64,000 nucleotides of DNA from Methylosarcina fibrata AML-C10 (GTDB lineage Bacteria > Pseudomonadota > Gammaproteobacteria > Methylococcales > Methylomonadaceae), in assembly GCF_000372865.1 (NCBI RefSeq), contig NZ_KB889965.1:3083450-3147449 (forward strand). The letters run 5' to 3'. The notes beneath the pieces were generated by a model, which searched no databases, was not told where the DNA came from, and saw only the letters and a program-made list of their open reading frames with translations. Both the position numbers and the translations under genes were made by a program. Of the stretch, positions 57,665 to 64,000 are shown in pieces. How positions within the stretch are numbered: position 1 is the first letter of the stretch; every line of letters begins with the position of its first letter.

Positions 57665-58168
57665 TTAGCCGGCAATGTTTCCACGCATTTGCAGCCGGGC
57701 CTGTATCATCGAAAAAATCACGACCGCCAGCAAAGCCGCGAGAGAAAGCTCCAGCATCAGAAATGCCGCGATCTTGAAATAAGCAAACAAGGGATGCGCG
57801 AACCGGACCAGCCAGCCTCCGGCCTCGTCCGCAATCGCGGAAACATAGGTAGCGGCGCTCAGCCAGATTTTCAGCCGAACCGAAAAATCGGTCATCAGCA
57901 TCAGATGAGTCAGCGTGACGATCAGCATGCCCATCGAAAACAGGTGAAAATGGGATACTTCCAGCATGCCTTCGTAGCTGCGCGGCGGCACGAACTGCTC
58001 TTCCGAGCCCAGATAATACAGTTTTACCGAGTCGGCGGTCAGATCCATGCGGTGGAAGTACATGAGGCCGTTGCTGACCCACAGTAGCAGGATATAGCCC
58101 AAAAACATCAGCACCAGCGCATTTAACAACGATTTGCGGTGCTGCTCGCCGGTAACAAAATAACGCAT
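57665..58168 (-). CDS. Four-helix membrane protein next to a flavoprotein, possibly haem-binding
   Basis: 167 residues. Hydrophobic helices at roughly 15-35, 72-92, 97-115 and 130-155. Histidines occur within or near helices (EVSHFHLF, LTHLMLM, FAHPLF) and could bind haem b. Two bases from the FMN-binding gene upstream, so an electron carrier between quinone pool and the periplasmic flavin is plausible. No named family. Confidence 0.7.
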   Translation of the reverse strand: MRYFVTGEQHRKSLLNALVLMFLGYILLLWVSNGLMYFHRMDLTADSVKLYYLGSEEQFVPPRSYEGMLEVSHFHLFSMGMLIVTLTHLMLMTDFSVRLKIWLSAATYVSAIADEAGGWLVRFAHPLFAYFKIAAFLMLELSLAALLAVVIFSMIQARLQMRGNIAG

Positions 58169-58170
58169 GT

Positions 58171-58734
58171 TTATTCGCTCTTGCCTTTGACCATAATCTG
58201 ATACATTGCCATGACCTTGCGGACACTGCTGAGACCCGCGCGCGTGCTTAACGTTGCACCGCTGATGCCGTCCACGCCTTTATTGAAATCCATGTCCTGG
58301 AGCGGGCGCTTGTAAAGTTGTTCGAACCAGCGCTCCGGCGGCATGTATTCGGGCGGTTCATGAAAAGCCAGCGTATGGACACTGCGAAGCTCGCCTTCAG
58401 GTGTCAGCACGATCATCAAGGTTTCCGGCTTAGTCCGGACCGTAATCGATTCGATCGCCGCGTAACCGAGAATCCTGCCCTGGTCTTTGCCCACATAAAA
58501 CGTAAACATCGCCGAGTCCAGCTTGACCTTGGCCAGTTCCTGGATTTTTGCGATTTGCTGATCGTCGGGAAACAAAGACAGCAATTCAACCTGCTTGCCC
58601 TGACCGAAGGCCAGCTCCAGAGCCTCGCTCTTGCTGTAAAAAATTTTGGCCTGGCTTGGCGCCGTACCGGCCAGAAATAATACGGTAAAAAGAAAAAAGC
58701 CGCATGGCCGGATGATTTTCAAAATGCTCTCCAT
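58171..58734 (-). CDS. Exported FMN-binding protein with flavinylation motif
   Basis: 187 residues. Signal peptide (~1-29, ending SQAK). The C-terminal FMN_bind domain contains DGISGAT (155-161), which fits the ApbE target motif Dxx(S/T)GA(T/S); T161 should carry covalent FMN. Similar domains occur in RnfG, NqrC and NosR. Between a porin gene and a membrane protein gene in one likely operon. Confidence 0.88.
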   Translation of the reverse strand: MESILKIIRPCGFFLFTVLFLAGTAPSQAKIFYSKSEALELAFGQGKQVELLSLFPDDQQIAKIQELAKVKLDSAMFTFYVGKDQGRILGYAAIESITVRTKPETLMIVLTPEGELRSVHTLAFHEPPEYMPPERWFEQLYKRPLQDMDFNKGVDGISGATLSTRAGLSSVRKVMAMYQIMVKGKSE

Positions 58735-58911
58735 AAGATGATAAGGCCCGAACGTGGTGTCTTGAAATAGGCGGCTTTCGCCTCCGGCAGAATCCCGTGC
58801 ACGGCGAGAAATCCGGTGGAAAAAATCGGGCGGCGGCTTCTACCCGGTTTCCGTCGCCCGCGCTATATGACCGCTCGGCTATATCATACTATAGATGACC
58901 GCATCCTCAGG

Positions 58912-60333
58912 CTAGAAAATAAAGCCCAGGCCCAGGTTGAAATCGTCCGGCAGATCGCCCGCTTTCGACGTAAAGTTGCGATAATCGGCCTTGATGACGA
59001 CGTTCGGGATCGGCTTATACTGCAAGCCGAACTGATATATCCACCGCTCCATCGAGCTATCGTCGGACCATCCCGTAGGAGCGGTCGCGATTGTGTCAAA
59101 TTGTTCATAGCGGAAGAACGGCGCAAGATATTGGGCCGTATCCTCGAACATCAAAGGCAGAACGTCGTAACCGACTTCGGTATACCAGCCATAGTTGCTG
59201 CTGCCGATCGTCTCTTGCTTGGCTTCGCTCAACACACCGGCATCGCCTATATGACCCCATGAACCCAGCGCCCTGAATTCCAGCCCTCGGTATTTCCATT
59301 GCACATGTCCCTCGTAGAGCTGAGTAAACACGTCAACCTGCTGCCCGGCATACAACTGATTCTGACCGGAATTACCGAGATAGGCCGAACCGCCGAACGA
59401 AAGTCCCGGCACCCAGTCAGGGGCATAGTCCATACGACCGACGAACGCCAAATCTTCGGCCTTCGCTTGGCTTCCGCCTTGCCGGCCTTCGCGGATACCA
59501 CTGGATTCAAAACCTTCCGCATTGAGACCGTTGACCACGTAAGTGGTATAAGTCAGGTTAGGCGCCAACTCGCCAAACATGCCGACGCCGATTTCTCTCC
59601 AGGTGCTTGGAATGATTTGGCGCTCGACTTCGGGGCGATTATTGCCGAAAAAGAACGGTGGTTCATGAATCTGGTTGATGAAGCCCATCGGCAGCAGCAC
59701 CATACCCGCGCGGACGTTGGCCATCCTGTGAATGAAGAAATCCAGCGCCGCAAACTCGACCGAAACCTCGCCTTTTTCCTCACTGCCTTCGCCCGTAGTG
59801 CCATGCTCGTACTCGATTTCACTGTTAAAGAGAATGTGGTCGTTAAATTTATAGCCCAGATACATGACCATACGCTCAAGATCGGCATTATCCTTCTTGC
59901 CATTTTTTTCGTTATCGATGGACATAGGCTGTTCATTGCCGACGATCGCCTGATAATTGGCCTCGCCGTAGCCGCCGATCGACAATCCCTTGCCGACCTG
60001 ATAGACCTTGGAGGCCGCAGGACCCAAGCCATAAGCGCTTTTGTATTTGGGTTCCTCGGGAATGACCAGATTGGTGCGCAGTTTTTCCACTTCCTGGCTC
60101 AATACGTCGGTCTTGCGCTCCAGCGTTTTGACATTGCTTTGAGGAGCCGCCGCTTGCTGACTTTGCGCCGCGGTCATGGCCGCCTTCATCTCATCGATCT
60201 GCTTTTGCTGCGCTTCGATAATTTTCCACATCTCTTCCATCGTCTGCGGTTTTTCCAACGCACCGGCCGAGCTCGCCACGGCCATCAGCGCCGGCAGGAT
60301 GCTGCTTTTCAGCAGCTTTTTATTGCTGTTCAT
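58912..60333 (-). CDS. Outer-membrane porin with N-terminal coiled coil
   Basis: 473 residues. Signal peptide (~1-25, ending SAGA), a coiled coil with WKIIEAQQKQIDEMKAAM (~30-85), then a beta barrel ending in LGLGFIF with a terminal Phe. It resembles phosphate-selective or general porins (GYGEANYQ, FNSEIEYEHG). First gene of the unit with the FMN-binding and membrane proteins. GGGGGAC ribosome site upstream. Confidence 0.85.
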   Translation of the reverse strand: MNSNKKLLKSSILPALMAVASSAGALEKPQTMEEMWKIIEAQQKQIDEMKAAMTAAQSQQAAAPQSNVKTLERKTDVLSQEVEKLRTNLVIPEEPKYKSAYGLGPAASKVYQVGKGLSIGGYGEANYQAIVGNEQPMSIDNEKNGKKDNADLERMVMYLGYKFNDHILFNSEIEYEHGTTGEGSEEKGEVSVEFAALDFFIHRMANVRAGMVLLPMGFINQIHEPPFFFGNNRPEVERQIIPSTWREIGVGMFGELAPNLTYTTYVVNGLNAEGFESSGIREGRQGGSQAKAEDLAFVGRMDYAPDWVPGLSFGGSAYLGNSGQNQLYAGQQVDVFTQLYEGHVQWKYRGLEFRALGSWGHIGDAGVLSEAKQETIGSSNYGWYTEVGYDVLPLMFEDTAQYLAPFFRYEQFDTIATAPTGWSDDSSMERWIYQFGLQYKPIPNVVIKADYRNFTSKAGDLPDDFNLGLGFIF

Positions 60334-60365
60334 TTGCTTAAGTCCCCCATTTATTAAGAATAATT

Positions 60366-60402
60366 TATTTTTATTATAGTCTTAATATTTTTATTGTTGC
60401 AA
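60366..60402 (-). promoter_or_regulatory. Sigma-70-type promoter of the porin operon
   Basis: On the minus strand: -35 TTGCAA (60402-60397), 18-base spacer, -10 TATAAT (60378-60373). Start expected near 60366, about 30 bases before the porin ATG. The IS element begins 32 bases upstream of the -35 box and so leaves the promoter intact. Confidence 0.65.
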
Positions 60403-60433
60403 ATGATTCTTGTTTAGATAGAGATTACTATCT

Positions 60434-61943
60434 AGTCGTCCCTGATTAATTCATAAGAAATTGATTAATATCATATAAATGGATATTTATGAGGTCAAAA
60501 ATTGCAAGAAAATGTTAAAATGGGTTTTATTTTCTTGCAAATTTTCACCGAAAAATGAAGCCCAAACGTCCTCAGGAAGTTGTGCAAAATGACCTTTTCA
60601 AAACTCGCCTGGACGAGTTTTTGAACCCGAAACATGAACTTTATCGATTGGCCAGCAAAATAGACTGGGCTCGGCTGGACGAAGAATTCGGCCCGTTTTT
60701 TGAAGCAGAACAAGGCGCCCCGGCGTTGTCGACCCGTTTGATCGCCGGATTGCATTATCTGAAACATGCGGAAGGTTTATCGGATGAAGCGGTCGTTAAA
60801 CGCTGGGTTGAAAACGGTTATTGGCAGTACTTTTGTGGCGAAACCTTTTTTCAGCATGAGGTTCCCTGTCATCCGACCTCGCTGACGAAATGGCGGCAAC
60901 GGATCGGTGAAGCCGGCTGTGAGTGGCTGTTGTTATTGACGATCGAGGCGGGCGTCGCTACCCGGACCGTGAAGAAACGAGATTTTCAATCGGTCACCGT
61001 CGATACTACCGTTCAGGAAAAAGCGGTTGGCTTTCCGACGGACGGCAAGTTGTACGAAAAATGCCGTCGGGAGCTGGTCAAGCTGGCTGGACAACACGGG
61101 CTGCCCCTGCGACAGAACTACAATAAAAAGGCACCGCTGCTGTTAGTGCAATCGCATCGTTATCATCATGCCAAGCAAATGAAGCGTAAGCAAAAAGCCC
61201 TGAAGCAACTGAAAACCCTGGTCGGTCGTGTTTATCGGGATATCCTGCGGCAACTGCCGCAACAGGAGCTGGCCGCGCAAAGGGGGCTTCAGGACGCCCT
61301 GGCCAAAACCCAGCGGATACTGAATCAGAAACACACCGACAAAAACAAACTCTACAGCTTTCATGCACCGGAAGTGGAATGCATCAGTAAAGGGAAAGCA
61401 CACAAAAAATACGAGTTCGGCGTCAAAGTCGGCATCACGGTGACCAATAAAAGTAATTTCGTGCTGGGCGCCAGGAGCTTTCCCGGCAATCCTTATGACG
61501 GCGATACCTTGTACTCCTGCCTGGAACAAGCTGAAATCCTGAGCGGTACCCGAGCCAAAGAAGCTTTTGTGGATTTGGGCTATCGGGGGCGAGAAATACC
61601 CGGTGTCACCCTGTACAAGTCAAGGCAAAAACGGGGAGTCCATACCCGACGGTTGAAAACCGCGTTAAAACGGCGCAATGCCATCGAGCCGGTGATTGGA
61701 CACATGAAGAACGATGGCTTGCTGAGCAGAAATTACCTGAAAGGCCAACTCGGTGATGCCATGAATGCCGTTCTCTGCGCCGCTGGACACAACATGCGTT
61801 TAATCCTCAGGCGGTTGAGGATTTTTTGGCCGGAAATCGGGGAAGCCATCTGCCGGTTTTTACAAAATAAAACGGTTCAGGAATCTGTTTATGTTTCCTA
61901 ATGAGCTGTTTTTTTCAAAAAAATGACTTTTTCAGGGACGACT
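60434..61943 (+). mobile_element. IS5-type element, copy 2 (intact)
   Basis: 1510 bases with ends AGTCGTCCCTG / CAGGGACGACT and a 4-base duplication ATCT (60430-60433, 61944-61947). Same element as at 18960-20476. Inserted between the porin promoter and the lpdA downstream region. Confidence 0.95.
60555..61901 (+). CDS. IS5-type DDE transposase, intact
   Basis: 448 residues. N-terminal region LSTRLIAGLHYLKHAEGLSDE (IS5-type), DDE_Tnp_1 catalytic segments SVTVDTTVQEKAV (first Asp), EAFVDLGYRG (second Asp) and RNAIEPVIGHMK (Glu). Basic lysine-rich insertion in the middle (~200-290). No frameshift, so this copy could mobilise the damaged one in trans. Confidence 0.92.
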   Translation: MKPKRPQEVVQNDLFKTRLDEFLNPKHELYRLASKIDWARLDEEFGPFFEAEQGAPALSTRLIAGLHYLKHAEGLSDEAVVKRWVENGYWQYFCGETFFQHEVPCHPTSLTKWRQRIGEAGCEWLLLLTIEAGVATRTVKKRDFQSVTVDTTVQEKAVGFPTDGKLYEKCRRELVKLAGQHGLPLRQNYNKKAPLLLVQSHRYHHAKQMKRKQKALKQLKTLVGRVYRDILRQLPQQELAAQRGLQDALAKTQRILNQKHTDKNKLYSFHAPEVECISKGKAHKKYEFGVKVGITVTNKSNFVLGARSFPGNPYDGDTLYSCLEQAEILSGTRAKEAFVDLGYRGREIPGVTLYKSRQKRGVHTRRLKTALKRRNAIEPVIGHMKNDGLLSRNYLKGQLGDAMNAVLCAAGHNMRLILRRLRIFWPEIGEAICRFLQNKTVQESVYVS

Positions 61944-61947
61944 ATCT

Positions 61948-62301
61948 ATCTGTGAGACATCCGTTCCGACTTTTCTCTTTCTAGAGCATTTTCAGTTTAT
62001 ATGTCCGGATTACCGCGGTAGAGACGAACTCATTCCCCCTTATACGCGATATGAAAATATTTTAACCTTCCGATGCAGCGAAAATCGGCGATCAGCCGAA
62101 TCGAACCCACCGCTCTCTGCGGCAGACGATCCGGTGACGTGTTTTAATTCAAGTACCGGCTTAATTTTCTTTGGGAGACGACAGGCGATGTCCGCTTGCC
62201 TTGCGGGCCGGGCGAAAACCGCCTGAAGATTTTGGCGCGGAACGTCGCCCGGTGCATTCGGCAACGGCCTCATGCGAAAGGAAAATGTCGGAAATATCGG
62301 T
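61948..62301. other. Intergenic, after IS and before the lpdA stop
   Basis: 354 bases. It should contain the lpdA transcript end, but I see no clean hairpin with a T run. No gene, tRNA or repeat recognised. Confidence 0.4.
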
Positions 62302-63741
62302 TCAGCGGGGTAAATGCAGGGTTTTTTTCTTGAGCGCCAGCGCGGCCTCATAGAGACTTTCGGAGAGCGTGGGATGGGCATGAATGGTTCGGGCCAAGTC
62401 CTCGCTGCTGGCGGAAAATTCCATCGCCAACACGGCTTCGGCAATCAGTTCGGAAGCGCGTTCGCCAATGATATGCACGCCCAGTATCTTGTCCGAGTCC
62501 CGGTGCGCGATAATTTTGACCAGCCCCTCACTCTTACCCATGGCCAAGGCTCTGGAAGAGGCATGAAACGGAAAAACTCCGACTTTGATCGGCTCGCCCA
62601 GCGCTCTTAACGTTTGCTCGGTTTGGCCGACCCAGGCGATTTCCGGATCGGTATAAACGACGCTGGGCAGCAGGTCGTAATTGATCGGCGAGTGAATCCC
62701 GGCAATTTGTTCGGCAACGAACACGCCTTCTTCGATGCCTTTATGAGCCAGCATCGGTCCGAGCAAAGTCAAATCGCCGATGGCATAAACGCCGGGCAGA
62801 TTGGTTCGACAGTTTTCGTCGACGTGCACATAACCCGATTCATCGAGCAGCAAATTGGCCTCGGGCGCCGCCAGATTTTCGGAGTTGGGTTTCCTGCCGG
62901 TGGCGACGATCAGCTTGTCCACGCGCAACACGTGCGTACCTTCGTGATCCTGGTATTCTATGACAACCTTTTTATTGCTTTTCTTCGCCGAAATGACCCG
63001 CGCGCCAAGCCGCAGCTCCAGACCTTGCTCGGTAAATAACCGATAGGCTTCCCGCGAAATCTGCTGGTCCGGCAACGATAAAAACGTTTCCTGCGCTTCG
63101 AGCAATACCGTTTCAGAGCCCAATCGATTCCATATGCCGGCGATTTCAAGGCCTTTGATGCCGGCCCCGATGATCGCCAGACGCCTGGGCACTTCTTCGA
63201 GATTCAAAGCGGCGCCGGTATCGATGATAGAGTCGTTGTCGATGGCGGCGCAAGGCAGCTCAATGGGAGAAGATCCCGCCGCCAGAATGATGAACTCGGC
63301 TTTCAGCAGATAAGGCTCGGCCTGGTCCACCGGAAAAACCGCTACCTGCTTTGCCGCCTGTAGTTTGGCCCGCGCATGAATCGTGTCGATCTTGTGATGT
63401 TTGAACAGATTGACAATTTTGCTGTTGATGTCATCGATGATGGCGTCTTTCCGGCGAATCATCTGGCCGACGTCCAGATCCACGGTATCGGCGACGATGC
63501 CGTGCTCGGCGCCGTTATGGATAAACGCATGATAAAGCTTCGCCGATTCGAGCAAGGCCATTGAAGCCACGCAGCCGGCGTTGAGATAAGAACCGCCCAG
63601 ATTGAGCCGGCCCTGTTTATTTCTCCAGTTATCGATGCAGGCCGTTTTCAACCCAAGCTGGGCGGAACGGATGGCGCTGATGTAACCGGCGGGACCCGCT
63701 CCAATTACGATGACGTCGTAATGTTTCTGTTTTTTCGGCAT
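62302..63741 (-). CDS. lpdA: Dihydrolipoyl dehydrogenase-like protein lacking one redox cysteine
   Basis: 479 residues, full length, 3 bases after sucB, the position of the E3 subunit of the 2-oxoglutarate dehydrogenase complex. FAD site VIGAGPAGYISAI, NAD site AIIGAGIKGLEIA, VATGRKPN, YAIGDLT and C-terminal HAHPTLSE (H456, E461) are present. The active site normally reads GGTCLNVGCIPSK; here it is GGSYLNAGCVASM (49-61), so the first redox Cys is Tyr52, only Cys57 remains, Pro is Ala59 and Lys is Met61. Without the disulfide it should not oxidise dihydrolipoamide in the normal way. Confidence 0.9.
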   Translation of the reverse strand: MPKKQKHYDVIVIGAGPAGYISAIRSAQLGLKTACIDNWRNKQGRLNLGGSYLNAGCVASMALLESAKLYHAFIHNGAEHGIVADTVDLDVGQMIRRKDAIIDDINSKIVNLFKHHKIDTIHARAKLQAAKQVAVFPVDQAEPYLLKAEFIILAAGSSPIELPCAAIDNDSIIDTGAALNLEEVPRRLAIIGAGIKGLEIAGIWNRLGSETVLLEAQETFLSLPDQQISREAYRLFTEQGLELRLGARVISAKKSNKKVVIEYQDHEGTHVLRVDKLIVATGRKPNSENLAAPEANLLLDESGYVHVDENCRTNLPGVYAIGDLTLLGPMLAHKGIEEGVFVAEQIAGIHSPINYDLLPSVVYTDPEIAWVGQTEQTLRALGEPIKVGVFPFHASSRALAMGKSEGLVKIIAHRDSDKILGVHIIGERASELIAEAVLAMEFSASSEDLARTIHAHPTLSESLYEAALALKKKTLHLPR

Positions 63742-63744
63742 GAG

Positions 63745-64000
63745 TTAGATGTTAAGAAGTAGGTGAGCAGGCGCTTCCAGGCATTCTTTAATGGTCACTA
63801 AAAACTGCACGGCTTCCCGTCCATCGACCAGCCGATGATCGTAGGACAAGGCCAGATACATGATCGGCCGGATCACGATCTGGCCGTTTTCCACCACGGG
63901 CCGTTCCTTGATCGCATGCATTCCCAAAATGGCGCACTGCGGCGGATTCAGTATCGGGGTCGACAGCATCGATCCGAATACGCCGCCGTTGGTAATGGTA
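63745..64000 (-). CDS. sucB: Dihydrolipoamide succinyltransferase (E2), C-terminal end, cut by window edge
   Basis: About 84 C-terminal residues. [34 protein letters not shown] and the catalytic [13 protein letters not shown] (His with Asp) match E2 of the 2-oxoglutarate dehydrogenase complex better than the pyruvate complex. The rest, and probably sucA, lie beyond base 64000. Confidence 0.92.
   Translation of the reverse strand, partial: TITNGGVFGSMLSTPILNPPQCAILGMHAIKERPVVENGQIVIRPIMYLALSYDHRLVDGREAVQFLVTIKECLEAPAHLLLNI

Noticed and set aside
60380-60420. Fur box upstream of the porin
   Set aside because: The match to the iron-box consensus is too weak to support without a matrix search.
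63541-63600. Sequencing error as the whole explanation for Tyr52 in LpdA
   Set aside because: TGT to TAT is one base, but neighbouring invariant Pro and Lys are also changed, which needs several independent errors in an otherwise clean gene.

Overview
This window is a gammaproteobacterial chromosome segment. The conserved blocks aroQ-accB-accC-prmA and dusB-fis-purH-purD, gspAB, zwf and gnd support this. A DUF5765-type membrane protein and overall gene content suggest a Methylococcales-like (type I methanotroph) host, but no methane oxidation gene is present, so that placement is a guess.

Layout. (1) 1-6.9 kb: aromatic amino acid catabolism. A four-gene operon hpd-hmgA-fahA-maiA turns 4-hydroxyphenylpyruvate into fumarate and acetoacetate. 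Divergent kynA (tryptophan 2,3-dioxygenase) and a partial kynU (kynureninase) cover tryptophan. An uncharacterised haem-oxygenase-like di-iron oxidase follows kynA. Acetoacetyl-CoA synthetase at 13.6-15.6 kb can use the acetoacetate. (2) 6.9-11.4 kb: signalling genes (REC-PAS-PAS-GGDEF-EAL protein, single-domain receiver, CHASE3 histidine kinase). (3) 11.4-15.6 kb: YeeN/YebC protein, a small exported protein and aacS, with several inverted repeats. (4) 15.9-22.8 kb: an accessory island. Two adjacent genes, a NYN-domain nuclease-like gene and a 755-codon STAND/NACHT-type NTPase gene, are broken by three insertion sequences (two IS630, one IS5-type). Removing the two ISs from the NTPase gene on paper, with their target duplications, restores one uninterrupted reading frame. 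This is my best candidate for an undescribed, defence-like system, now inactivated. (5) 23-35 kb: housekeeping genes for purine synthesis, tRNA and rRNA modification, and fatty-acid and shikimate enzymes. (6) 35-41 kb: lipoprotein, MoxR/DUF58 pair, DksA-like protein and a secreted protein with seven FG-GAP-like repeats. (7) 41-53 kb: gspAB, a TonB-dependent receptor, a YfiR-like protein and a 1674-residue hybrid kinase whose EAL domain lacks key glutamates. (8) 53-57.6 kb: gnd-zwf-pgl operon. (9) 57.6-60.3 kb: porin, FMN-binding protein and membrane protein, probably an extracytoplasmic electron-transfer unit. (10) 60.4-61.9 kb: an intact IS5-type element. (11) 62.3-64 kb: lpdA next to the end of sucB. 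This LpdA has Tyr in place of the first redox-active cysteine, so it should not work as an ordinary dihydrolipoyl dehydrogenase.

No tRNA, rRNA or CRISPR array was recognised. Both window edges cut genes (kynU on the left, sucB on the right).
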